Shown: positions 26,146-33,659 of the stretch, in pieces | Layout of the letters: each line of letters begins with the position of its first letter | Position numbering within the stretch: position 1 is the first letter of the stretch | Assembly: GCF_026127265.1 (NCBI RefSeq) | Contig: NZ_WWFG01000013.1 | Coordinates: 11,710 to 75,709 of the forward strand | Length of the DNA: 64,000 bases | Direction: 5' to 3' | DNA from: Nostoc sp. KVJ3 | Lineage (GTDB): Bacteria; Cyanobacteriota; Cyanobacteriia; Cyanobacteriales; Nostocaceae | The notes under the pieces: generated by a model | Database searches by the model: none | Seen by the model: only the letters and a program-made list of their open reading frames with translations | Told to the model about the DNA's origin: nothing | Position numbers and translations under genes: made by a program

Positions 26146-27606
26146 TTACGCATCAAAATAAATCGGCTTACCGTTGAAATGGTTGTAAATGGACTCTGGG
26201 TTAAACCAGCTTGGTAGTGTGCGTTCTGTATCCTTTAATTCCTCGCCATTGTCATCAAGCAAGCCACGAACAATCTTGACTCTAGACAGTGGGGTTTTAC
26301 CGTTAGCTGAGAATTTTTGAATGAGGATTGTACCTGCCTCCCTCATGGCTTGCGTACCTTCGGGATAGCTTGAATTCGTGTCATTATGGGTAATACCAGT
26401 AACATAAACTTTTGCCTTCCTGGTGTCTGTCAGATGCAGTTTGTAAAACTTTTCTGCGGGTTCACCAATCAATGATTTCAGGTTGGTGTACTCATCAATA
26501 AGCACTTGTTCTGGCGTGATAGTCGCGGGTTGCTCTAGGTCATTTTTACCCTTAATTCTTAATAGCCAATGCTCACACAGAGCATCAAGCGCAGTGCCTA
26601 TCTCTGTCTCTGACTCTGCAATGAATGAAGTATCAAGATATCGCCATGCTTTGGAGTTGTCCCCAGTTGCATGGCGGTCAATTAAGTAGTAGATGGGAAT
26701 CCCTAAGCAATGCTTTCTAACAAGGGCTATAGCCGCGCTCGTGTAAGTTTTACCTGACCCCTGACGACCGATTAACCACAGGGGGGTTAGGTTGTCGATA
26801 ATCTTCCACAACCATCCATCCTCATGGCCTTTGAGCGCTTCTTGGAGTTCGTTTGCCCGTTGCTGATCAACAGATTGCTGATTGTCACTGTCTGCGATCG
26901 CGCTCTTGGTTTTGCCCTCAATCTTGCCGCGTTCTTGTTCAGCCTTGGCTTTATCCCGCAGATTCTCAGCAATGGTTTTATCCATCACAGAATGATTAAC
27001 AGCACGGGCTTTCATGAAATCCTCTAGCTGAATTCGAGCCTTAGCGCGTTCGTTTTCCTCATCGGTTAGCCCCAATTCTTTACGAGAATGAACGTCTAGG
27101 TCAGTTAATCCATCTTTTAAGCGTTCAGTGTAAAGCTGGGTTGAATGCTGCTTAATTTCACGTCTGTATCTGTTTTGCTGCCAAGTTGCATAGTCGCCAG
27201 TCTTTTCGAGTTCGCCCAATTCATAATCCGTGCGCTTGAGGCGTTGCGAACGCACGAGCAAGCAACCCACGACACCCCATAGCCCAATAACTGCAATCCC
27301 ATATCCTAACAACTGATTAGGGTTATCTGTGGGCAAATCACGCACCCATTGAATAGCATCGCCCTTGTAGGGAATGATGCTGCCATACAATCCGTAGCGC
27401 TGCCATTCTTCAGTAAGGACAAAACGCGGCTGGTTGCAAAAACGCTTGTCCAAAGCTATTTGACTGTGTACACCGTTTGCTGACCTTGGGCAAAATTGAA
27501 TTTGTGTCAGGTCGTAGGGCTGACGTGTTTGCGATGTTGCTAGCCCGATGACTGCGGCTACACCACACACACCAGCCAGCGCTAACTCGAAAACACCCTG
27601 TTTCAT
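26146..27606 (-). CDS. Membrane-anchored P-loop ATPase of the plasmid backbone (conjugation/coupling-like)
   Basis: 486 aa. Two N-terminal membrane segments (ALAGVCGVAAVIGLA; LLGYGIAVIGLWGVVGCLL) are followed by a charged coiled-coil region and an ATPase domain with Walker A LIGRQGSGKT (about residue 280) and Walker B VLIDEYTN (about 368). The layout recalls small type IV coupling/VirD4-like or FtsK-like proteins, but no family-specific motif fixes it. The start overlaps the previous gene's stop (ATGA), and it ends an operon of membrane and coiled-coil proteins, suggesting a DNA-transfer or replication-associated membrane complex. Confidence 0.6.
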   Translation of the reverse strand: MKQGVFELALAGVCGVAAVIGLATSQTRQPYDLTQIQFCPRSANGVHSQIALDKRFCNQPRFVLTEEWQRYGLYGSIIPYKGDAIQWVRDLPTDNPNQLLGYGIAVIGLWGVVGCLLVRSQRLKRTDYELGELEKTGDYATWQQNRYRREIKQHSTQLYTERLKDGLTDLDVHSRKELGLTDEENERAKARIQLEDFMKARAVNHSVMDKTIAENLRDKAKAEQERGKIEGKTKSAIADSDNQQSVDQQRANELQEALKGHEDGWLWKIIDNLTPLWLIGRQGSGKTYTSAAIALVRKHCLGIPIYYLIDRHATGDNSKAWRYLDTSFIAESETEIGTALDALCEHWLLRIKGKNDLEQPATITPEQVLIDEYTNLKSLIGEPAEKFYKLHLTDTRKAKVYVTGITHNDTNSSYPEGTQAMREAGTILIQKFSANGKTPLSRVKIVRGLLDDNGEELKDTERTLPSWFNPESIYNHFNGKPIYFDA

Positions 27607-28172
27607 TCCCGCCCCTTAAAAATAATTGCAATAGAGCCAATGAATAAAGCCAACGCGACTGCAATACTTAACCAAGGGTCTGATTGTGGATTCTGTTTTT
27701 CAATGGTTTGGATGTCTTGGCTAATCTGGGACACTGTTTCTTTAGTCAGATTCTCAAAATATTGATAGTCTTTGACTGCTAACCAAGTTGTGACACCTGC
27801 AAACACCAACCCCCCAGCAGTTTTGAAAACGTTTTGCATATTATCTACCTCTAATCCGTCAGTGTTGTAATTAACTCTCAAGCCCGTTAGCCCAGCGAGA
27901 GAGCCAACGCTGCATATAGAAAACGAGAGCGAAATTGCCAGCCAGAGATTAACACCACCGCCAGTTATTAAGAGATATTTAGCTATAAAGAATCCCGTAG
28001 AATTTAGCGACCAACCGACAAAGAATCTCGTCAATTTTTCAGTTGTATTGATAACGTCTTTGCGGTGCTGCTTACGCGACTCTAAATGTGATATCAAGTC
28101 TTTTGGTAACGGCGTATCTGGGGCAATTTCGCTTACTACTTCGTCTTGTGACTCTTCAATCTCGTATGTCAT
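27603..28172 (-). CDS. Small integral membrane protein, partner of the ATPase
   Basis: 189 aa with about four hydrophobic segments (FIAKYLLITGGGVNLWLAI; SICSVGSLAGLTGL; TAGGLVFAGVTTWLAV; LSIAVALALFIGSIAIIF) and an acidic N-terminus. No known family. The stop overlaps the start of the downstream ATPase gene (ATGA), so the two probably form a complex in the inner membrane. Function is inferred from context only. Confidence 0.6.
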   Translation of the reverse strand: MTYEIEESQDEVVSEIAPDTPLPKDLISHLESRKQHRKDVINTTEKLTRFFVGWSLNSTGFFIAKYLLITGGGVNLWLAISLSFSICSVGSLAGLTGLRVNYNTDGLEVDNMQNVFKTAGGLVFAGVTTWLAVKDYQYFENLTKETVSQISQDIQTIEKQNPQSDPWLSIAVALALFIGSIAIIFKGRE

Positions 28173-28312
28173 ATCAACTAAGAAGGGTGTGGGGTTGCAG
28201 GTTTAGGGTGTAGGGAAAAGAGCGTGTTTACTCTGTACCCTTATGGGTTCCAGGAAGGGTGTACAAAAAGCCAGTTCTCTCTTGAATCCCGACACCCTAC
28301 CCCTAGTTTTGG

Positions 28313-28966
28313 TTAGAAACCTAGTAGGGCATCCTTAATTTTTTGTACAATTGAGCGCCCTGCATATTGTTTTTTAGGCTTGAAATCATCACGAGCGTTA
28401 TCACCCATTTCTAAGTAATACTTGCCCAGTTCTCTATCGTGTTGCAGGTCAATTGTTTGTTGTCTAATGTCTGTCTGCAATTCTGCCTGCAACATCTTAT
28501 ATTCGCCATCAACTTGCATCATGTGTTTGTCCACCCATGACTTGAGCAATAGATGGTCTATTGCTTGTTGATGGCGCAACGCTTCTTTCTCCTTGGATGA
28601 AGCAAAATCAAGCTTCATTTCTTCTAGGATGTTAGCTAAATGAGTATCAGCTAAAATCGCTGATTGCACTGCTCTTTCAATCTTCTCGCCGCTTACACCA
28701 GCTTGTTTGTAGATGTCACTTAGGACTACGTTTAAGTCTTCAGTCCCCTTAATAGCAGCTAGCATCTGCTCTCTCACCTGTGGGGCAAATTCACTAATCT
28801 TCGCCCCGTCATTACCCATTTGCCCTATCAGCTTCAGGGCTGATTTATCACCTGTTAGCGCTCTAACTACTAAGTTAGTAGAGGCATTGAATTTAGTTTT
28901 TAATTGGCGTTCTAGGTGGCGTGATTTGGAAGTTACCAGATTCTTTAGCTTCATTGAACTTTTCAC
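28313..28966 (-). CDS. Coiled-coil helical plasmid protein, unknown
   Basis: 217 aa, nearly all helical and charged (HLERQLKTKFNAS; LEEMKLDFASSKEKEALRHQ; LQAELQTDIRQQTIDLQHD), with no membrane segment. The N-terminus overlaps the preceding ORF by 74 bp in another frame. The next in-frame ATG is ~50 codons in, so the overlap is probably real or the start lies at an unusual codon. It belongs to the minus-strand backbone operon. Function unknown. Confidence 0.55.
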   Translation of the reverse strand: MKSSMKLKNLVTSKSRHLERQLKTKFNASTNLVVRALTGDKSALKLIGQMGNDGAKISEFAPQVREQMLAAIKGTEDLNVVLSDIYKQAGVSGEKIERAVQSAILADTHLANILEEMKLDFASSKEKEALRHQQAIDHLLLKSWVDKHMMQVDGEYKMLQAELQTDIRQQTIDLQHDRELGKYYLEMGDNARDDFKPKKQYAGRSIVQKIKDALLGF

Positions 28967-29207
28967 AGCGATATTCCTTTGATGGGGTAAATATTTGGTT
29001 GCAGTGATACTCCATTCGCCTTACATATTGCTCAATAGTTGATTTTCGTTTGAGATATTGCTGATAGCTTGATTGCTCTAGCATTGGCAGATATACCCAG
29101 CTATACAAGGGTAAAATCACAGCAGCGAGTGCAGTTAAACTAACAGCAATTCTTGAGAAGTAGCTCATTCTCATCCACCGAATACCCAAGCACTCAAGCA
29201 GCGTCAA
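28893..29207 (-). CDS. Small single-pass membrane protein, unknown
   Basis: 104 aa. One strong membrane helix (IAVSLTALAAVILPLYSWVYL) near the N-terminus, then a soluble part with two cysteines (EYHCNQIFTPSKEYRCEKF). It starts 8 bp after the upstream gene's stop and overlaps the downstream gene by 74 bp. The reading frame is compact and in operon position; no family recognised. The cysteines could form a disulphide if the domain is periplasmic. Confidence 0.5.
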   Translation of the reverse strand: MTLLECLGIRWMRMSYFSRIAVSLTALAAVILPLYSWVYLPMLEQSSYQQYLKRKSTIEQYVRRMEYHCNQIFTPSKEYRCEKFNEAKESGNFQITPPRTPIKN

Positions 29208-29214
29208 GTTATCG

Positions 29215-29883
29215 CTATTGAGCCGCCTTGAGCCTTGCGAGAATTGAGAATTGGGTGCTTTTAATGTTTTGGCGGATGACTCCCATATCCGCTTTCATGT
29301 CTCCTGAGAAGTTATTAACCTTTTGGTTTAATCTAGAAGCCCTGTTGCTAACGTGTTCTCGCAAGTCTTGGGCGTTAGTCTCAAATGATTGCTCAATGAC
29401 ATCAAATTTCTGATCAACGTAGCTCTTGATTGCAGCCGTTACAGTACTGATGAATTGGCTGTAGTCGGTAAAGGTGTCGTCAACATTTTCAGCGATACTT
29501 AATGTTTCTTGTTCGGTTAATTCAAACCCCAGCGCCGATGATTGGGCTGTTACAATTTGACGCTTATCCTCACTAGTTACAGTGATGCTATTAATCTCTG
29601 GTTCGGCAATTGTAAGCTGACTGTTATCAGTCTCAGGGTCAGGCTGTGCATCTTCTGACCCTACTAGAAACGTTTCTTCAACGGGTTCATCAACTACAGA
29701 TAATTGGCTTGTTGATTTGACTTTGAGATAGTCAACGGCTTGGCTCAATTGCTCTTTGGTGGGATTATCAAGGTCATCGCACTCGACAGCGATCGCTGCT
29801 GTTGTGTAATCGTCCTTGGTAAATCCTTGATAACCCTGTTTGTACAAACGAGCGCGGACATTGTTAGTAAATTTGTCAGACAT
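29215..29883 (-). CDS. Acidic coiled-coil plasmid protein, unknown
   Basis: 222 aa. The N-terminal ~50 residues form a small helical domain (VRARLYKQGYQGFTKDDYTTA), the middle is acidic and low-complexity (DEPVEETFLVGSEDAQPDPE), and the C-terminal 90 residues form a coiled coil (YVDQKFDVIEQSFETNAQDL). There is no membrane segment. It lies between a 169-aa ORF (12 bp upstream) and the single-pass membrane protein, all in one operon. It may be a cytoplasmic partner of the membrane proteins. Confidence 0.55.
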   Translation of the reverse strand: MSDKFTNNVRARLYKQGYQGFTKDDYTTAAIAVECDDLDNPTKEQLSQAVDYLKVKSTSQLSVVDEPVEETFLVGSEDAQPDPETDNSQLTIAEPEINSITVTSEDKRQIVTAQSSALGFELTEQETLSIAENVDDTFTDYSQFISTVTAAIKSYVDQKFDVIEQSFETNAQDLREHVSNRASRLNQKVNNFSGDMKADMGVIRQNIKSTQFSILARLKAAQ

Positions 29884-29895
29884 GATGATTGCTCC

Positions 29896-30405
29896 TTATT
29901 TGACTAGTGCTAAAACTTCGATGGTTGCGGATTTCATCGGTTGCGTTCGTCTGTTGATTGCCCATTTAGCAGCAATAAACGCGACAAGGGCTAAATCTTT
30001 GCAGTGGTAAATATTTTCAGCGCTGAAAGATAGTCCGGCTTTCTCAAACCAGTAGTAACGAGTGCTGCGTGGTACATCGTCAAGATTGATTTTTAAATAG
30101 TCTGCCAGCGCAACTAAAAAACTCTTGCCGTTGTAGCTAGCGTCTAACTCATAGAAGTGCTTGAAAACTTGCCAGCGCTCATTAAATCCTTTGCTAGCAG
30201 GAGTTAGCGCACCGTAACGCCGCCGAATTCCTGCAAATGTCTCAACTATTTTTTGGGCGTTCGCTGATTCCACATCTAAGCTAAAACGCTGTTTGAGAAA
30301 AGCTACTACTCGATACCAAGTAATATCTGAAATTTCTTTACCCATCTCGTGCTGATAAATCTGTTTCAGGTGGCGATACTTAGCTGAATACACTTTTGTT
30401 GTCAC
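29896..30405 (-). CDS. First gene of the backbone operon, helical protein of unknown function
   Basis: 169 aa, ATG at 30405 with GGAGG-like sequence just upstream (GGAGGTAATG on the minus strand). The protein is basic and helical (RHLKQIYQHEMGKEISD; WYRVVAFLKQRFSLDVES; NERWQVFKHFYELDAS), with no recognised domain. A 24-bp direct repeat pair lies 63-117 bp upstream, a likely operator. A DNA-binding role is possible given its basic character; this is inference. Confidence 0.55.
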   Translation of the reverse strand: MTTKVYSAKYRHLKQIYQHEMGKEISDITWYRVVAFLKQRFSLDVESANAQKIVETFAGIRRRYGALTPASKGFNERWQVFKHFYELDASYNGKSFLVALADYLKINLDDVPRSTRYYWFEKAGLSFSAENIYHCKDLALVAFIAAKWAINRRTQPMKSATIEVLALVK

Positions 30406-30467
30406 ATTACCTCCGTATTATTATTTAAGTTGGTCAAAAATTAACTAGACATCCGGTTATGCCAAGG

Positions 30468-30522
30468 TATTTGATATAGCCCTGAGTCTGATTCGAGTTA
30501 TTTGATATAGTCCTGAGTCTGA
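30468..30522. repeat. Pair of 24-bp direct repeats, 31-bp period, upstream of the backbone operon
   Basis: The sequence TTTGATATAG-YCCTGAGTCTGA occurs at 30468-30491 and 30499-30522, differing at one base. The copies are three helical turns apart and lie 63-117 bp upstream of the start at 30405, consistent with a regulator-binding site. The surrounding gap 30406-30712 (307 bp) contains no gene. Confidence 0.55.
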
Positions 30523-30712
30523 CGACTATCAATAACCTTGGATTTAGGACTTTAGACAAATGTGAGAGTCTTGTTTTCATCGCCTATAACCACGTAATAA
30601 CAAGGTTTGTCAGCTTTCAAGACATACTGACACTTTCTCGTTTACCCCCACGAATACGCCCCAGTCAGCCTAGTTAGAGCAGTCATGTATGGGAAAAATT
30701 TCTCGCTCCGAT

Positions 30713-30985
30713 TTAGAACAAACTCAGCTGTATTGAGTTCCTAGTTATCTCTGCTGTGTGCTGTTTATATAAGCTCGGCACTTCGTAGCAACGCCTTAGC
30801 ACCTTGTCACGATTGAGCTTTAAGTCAGCACTTTTAGACTGACGCGGTAAAGGACGGAAATAATACTGTGTGTGTTTGATACTGTCACTACTGGTTAAAT
30901 ATCTGTACAGCGTTCCATTAATCCAGTAAGTTTTGCTCTGGCTCAATAGCGTAACGCATCCTACAAGCTGTTTATCAGTCATCAT
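30713..30985 (-). CDS. Small ORF coupled to the 189-aa membrane protein, unknown
   Basis: 90 aa from the ATG at 30985, chosen because it overlaps the previous stop (ATGATGACTGA); an ATG at 31003 gives 96 aa. The protein is basic with aromatic residues (KTYWINGTLYRYLTS; HTQYYFRPLPRQSKS), possibly a small beta-sheet domain. Function not recognised. Translational coupling to the upstream gene supports that it is real. Confidence 0.5.
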   Translation of the reverse strand: MMTDKQLVGCVTLLSQSKTYWINGTLYRYLTSSDSIKHTQYYFRPLPRQSKSADLKLNRDKVLRRCYEVPSLYKQHTAEITRNSIQLSLF

Positions 30986-31544
30986 TTTTATCTGCGGCTG
31001 CACACGCGCCGGTCAAGCTTGCACCCAGGAAGACGGCGATAGATGCGATCGCGCTTCCTTCAAAAATCTTGGCGTTGTAAATCCATGTGGGTTGATATTC
31101 CTCGCCTCTACTTTCTTCAATGCGGTCAACGCCGTGACAAAAGATAGTACCAACTGCCATAAAACCTGTTGTTAGTAAGCTCAGAATTGCTATTTCTGAC
31201 GCTGCACCTTGAATGAATGAGTTAATCTTTTTACGCCAAGGAATGATGCGGCGAATGTGCATTACTGGCTTTTGTTCTAGATATGAATGCCACTCTTCAT
31301 CAGTAAAATTCAAGGGCTTGGAATCATAAGGAACGTGAAAATCAATTAGTTCGCCTACTGCTTGGATTGCATCGCCTAACATCACATCTGGGGAGTATTC
31401 CAGTTGTCTGAATTCCTCTGAATCTCGGATTTCTCTGAGCCAGCGATCTATTGCTTCTAACCGTCGTAATTGATTTTGATTAAGCATTACTTTCTCAAGA
31501 GGTAGTTCGTTGATTGCTTCTAAATTGCGTAAATTGATATGCAT
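30975..31544 (-). CDS. Two-pass membrane protein, unknown
   Basis: 189 aa. The N-terminal ~110 residues are soluble and helical (NQNQLRRLEAIDRWLREI; VMLGDAIQAVGELIDFHV), followed by two membrane segments (ASEIAILSLLTTGFMAVG; GSAIASIAVFLGASLTGACA). It is the first gene of a minus-strand unit that diverges from the HTH regulator at 31874, with a promoter at 31757-31786 and a 7-bp operator-like inverted repeat. Function unknown. Confidence 0.55.
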   Translation of the reverse strand: MHINLRNLEAINELPLEKVMLNQNQLRRLEAIDRWLREIRDSEEFRQLEYSPDVMLGDAIQAVGELIDFHVPYDSKPLNFTDEEWHSYLEQKPVMHIRRIIPWRKKINSFIQGAASEIAILSLLTTGFMAVGTIFCHGVDRIEESRGEEYQPTWIYNAKIFEGSAIASIAVFLGASLTGACAAADKNDD

Positions 31545-31744
31545 AAATCCTCTGTCCTAATGCAGACACGCACAATTACCGCGACCGCAGATATAGAGCG
31601 GACGCAATGCAGATATTGCTGTGAATAGTTGAATACTCTCAAAACAGCGCTTGCAAGCCTTACAACCCTCGAAAGGAACTCGCCAAGTGCGTTTTGCGCT
31701 TGGTCTTACTTGCGTCTGCCTTAAGTTATTGACGTATCGATAAC

Positions 31745-31787
31745 CTTGACACTAATATAATAATATCAATCAAATGATAATGTCAAG
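31745..31787. promoter_or_regulatory. Minus-strand promoter framed by CTTGACA/TGTCAAG inverted repeat
   Basis: On the minus strand TTGACA (31781-31786) and TATTAT (31757-31762) are spaced 18 bp. The -35 hexamer is one arm of an inverted repeat whose other arm, CTTGACA, lies at 31745-31751. The site sits in the 329-bp gap between the divergent 189-aa membrane protein and the HTH gene, so the HTH protein is a natural candidate for binding it. Confidence 0.5.
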
Positions 31788-31873
31788 TAAAGCTAGCTAT
31801 CAACCGAATGGTATCTTTCAAATGCTGATAAACTGCAACAAAATTAGCTGTTAATATCAGTTACTTGTTATTG

Positions 31874-32113
31874 ATGCCAGTTAAGAATAAAATCAAGCAG
31901 TTTGTTGATGATAGGGGCATTACCCGTTATCAGTTCAGAAAAGATACAGGGCTATCTGCAACCACAGTTTACGCTTTGTATGACAATCCCTGGCAAGTAC
32001 CACACGTAACCGCGATGAACAAAATTTGTGACACTTATCGCGTTCAGCCTAGTGAGTTAATCGAGTGGATTCCACCAGAAGAAGTCAGCGATCGCGTACA
32101 AAAAACAAAATAA
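31874..32113 (+). CDS. Small Cro/C1-type HTH regulator
   Basis: 79 aa from the ATG at 31874 (a TTG three codons upstream is also in frame). KIKQFVDDRGITRYQFRKDTGLSATTVYALYD, listed here in part (RGITRYQFRKDTGLSATTVY), is the XRE helix-turn-helix; the later VTAMNKICDTYRVQPSELIEW is the usual fourth and fifth helix. The protein is little more than the DNA-binding domain. It is divergent from the minus-strand backbone unit and upstream of two tiny ORFs, probably repressing the shared intergenic promoters. Confidence 0.85.
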   Translation: MPVKNKIKQFVDDRGITRYQFRKDTGLSATTVYALYDNPWQVPHVTAMNKICDTYRVQPSELIEWIPPEEVSDRVQKTK

Positions 32114-32122
32114 GGAGGTAAT

Positions 32123-32335
32123 TTGACCGAAGGAAATCAGCCAAACGACGGTATAGAGCGTGTTGAGGGGAGATTTGACCCACTAGCTGAGACTAGATAT
32201 TGGCTGCCTGCCGCTTCAGAGCAAAACTGCAAAAGGATAGGCAGAAAAAGAGGGATACGATTAGTTAAAGTTGTTGATACCAAGATAGAACCTTTACCAA
32301 TAATTTGTATTTTTGAGGAACACCCAGATGAGTGA
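32123..32335 (+). CDS. Small unknown ORF downstream of the HTH gene
   Basis: 70 aa starting at TTG; the start is set by the strong AAGGAGG at 32112-32118, four bases upstream. The peptide has a C-terminal basic-beta stretch (RIGRKRGIRLVKVVDTKIEPL) and no recognised domain. The stop overlaps the next start (ATGAGTGA), consistent with a small operon led by the HTH regulator. Confidence 0.55.
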   Translation: MTEGNQPNDGIERVEGRFDPLAETRYWLPAASEQNCKRIGRKRGIRLVKVVDTKIEPLPIICIFEEHPDE

Positions 32336-32567
32336 AACAACTACTCAGATACCAGTAAGCGAATTAATCCCAATGCTGACCGCGATCGCGGATCGTAACT
32401 GGGAACGTTTTAAAGAAGTTGAAAAACAATTCGTTACAAAACACGGTATAGAGGCTTGGTCAGATTTTTTTGCTTTTCGACTAAAGCCAGCTTTAGATAA
32501 AGAATCTGATAGATGGCTGCTAGTTCAGTGGTGTAGCAAAGGTTTTACAGTGAAAGATGTAGCGTGA
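32328..32567 (+). CDS. Small unknown ORF, third in the HTH operon
   Basis: 79 aa from the ATG at 32328, which overlaps the preceding stop; a longer frame from TTG at 32313 is unlikely. Predicted helical (IPMLTAIADRNWERFKEVEK; DFFAFRLKPALDKESDRWLL). No known family. Its overlap with the upstream ORF suggests the two products act together. Confidence 0.55.
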   Translation: MSETTTQIPVSELIPMLTAIADRNWERFKEVEKQFVTKHGIEAWSDFFAFRLKPALDKESDRWLLVQWCSKGFTVKDVA

Positions 32568-32650
32568 ACTACGAGGCGTAAACTCATAGGCACGTTAGCC
32601 CCGTAAGGCAAAATCGAGCAGCTAGTACTATTTCACATCATTATTTTTTG

Positions 32651-33385
32651 ATGTCGCAAATGTTAACAGTGAAAGACCTACCAAGCGATTTTCAACTCCC
32701 ACTGCACAACGAAGCGGCGTTTGAAAAAATTAGGGAGGCGAAAGATTATGCGTCCACTCTTGCTCTAGCGGCTGGTGGTGCTGCGCTGGCTACAGGTGGT
32801 GGGATACATCCGTTGGGTTGGCTACTTTTTGGATTGGCTTACAAGCCGTTGGTAGTAACTCAAAAACTTGCGCGGTTGGAAAAATTAGGAACCTTACTTT
32901 TTGATGAGTTTAAAAGCCTAGATGTACAAGTCTTCCCGGTACTTCCGGTAGAAGACAACAACCCTATCGACTTGTTTATTAGATTTCCACGAACAACTCA
33001 CCTGTTTATCTCCATTCGGTCAAAAGGAGATAGAGAAATTGTCTACAACGAAGCTAGAGAGGTTTTACAAGTCAAGCGCAAAGACAAAAATGGACTAAAA
33101 CTGTGGCAACCCTGCCCACTTGTGGAGTTGGCAGATTACGAGAAGTGGCTCAACAAGAACAGAGATAAGTTTTTGATGTCTTCCCGTGAAGCTCAAAAGA
33201 CTCCCACAGCAAAAGTTTTGGTCTTATGGCCTCCTACCAAGGCGGCTCATAATCACAATGAACATCTTTATTCGGAGGTGGGAAGTATGAAAATTCTGGC
33301 TCTCAGGAGAAAAGGTACTGCCTTTGTTATTCAAGAGGAGGAAGTAACCGAGTTTGTCAGGGCTTGGTTAGCCAAGTACAAATAG
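32651..33385 (+). CDS. Unknown protein with N-terminal membrane-like hairpin and nuclease-like beta region
   Basis: 244 aa from ATG at 32651 (ATG at 32660 is an alternative). A hydrophobic Gly/Ala-rich stretch (LALAAGGAALATGGGIHPLGWLLFG, cited as LALAAGGAALATGG and HPLGWLLFGLAY) may associate with membranes. The middle (LDVQVFPVLP; TTHLFISIRSKGDREIVYN; LQVKRKDKNGLKLW) has strands ending in charged residues that faintly recall restriction-like folds. No firm family. A hairpin terminator follows at 33396-33431. Confidence 0.5.
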   Translation: MSQMLTVKDLPSDFQLPLHNEAAFEKIREAKDYASTLALAAGGAALATGGGIHPLGWLLFGLAYKPLVVTQKLARLEKLGTLLFDEFKSLDVQVFPVLPVEDNNPIDLFIRFPRTTHLFISIRSKGDREIVYNEAREVLQVKRKDKNGLKLWQPCPLVELADYEKWLNKNRDKFLMSSREAQKTPTAKVLVLWPPTKAAHNHNEHLYSEVGSMKILALRRKGTAFVIQEEEVTEFVRAWLAKYK

Positions 33386-33395
33386 GCTAAAAGGT

Positions 33396-33431
33396 GAAAA
33401 CCCCGTGTCCCGTTGGGATACCGAGGTTTTC
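33396..33431 (+). terminator. Hairpin terminator after the 244-aa gene
   Basis: GAAAACCCCGTGTCCC pairs with GGGATACCGAGGTTTTC over about 15 bp, with one mismatch and one bulge around a GTT loop, 10 bp after the stop at 33385. The downstream T-run is weak (TGATTTTTA). Confidence 0.6.
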
Positions 33432-33618
33432 TGATTTTTATTCACTTGGAATTGGGGAATTGGGTTTGCCGCCTAATTAATGTCCCTAATAGTAATCTTA
33501 TCAAACCTTTCAAGGTGTTAAGCCATTGTAACACCAGCAACCCAGACAGAAAGAGCAGTTTAGGATTTTTCTGTTTTTACATTTCTGAACGTTTGTATTA
33601 GAAGATTACTTTCGGGAT

Positions 33619-33656
33619 AGCTCCAATTCCTCCAAAACACTTCAGGAGGAATAGCT
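33619..33656 (+). promoter_or_regulatory. Hairpin sequestering the ribosome-binding site of the replication gene
   Basis: ATTCCTCC (33626-33633) is the exact complement of GGAGGAAT (33645-33652), which contains the ribosome-binding site of the gene starting at 33660. AGCT on both outer sides (33619-33622, 33653-33656) extends the stem beyond a 3-nt bulge. Folding would hide GGAGG, so replication-protein translation is probably controlled by this structure or by an antisense RNA that opens it. Confidence 0.65.
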
Positions 33657-33659
33657 CTC

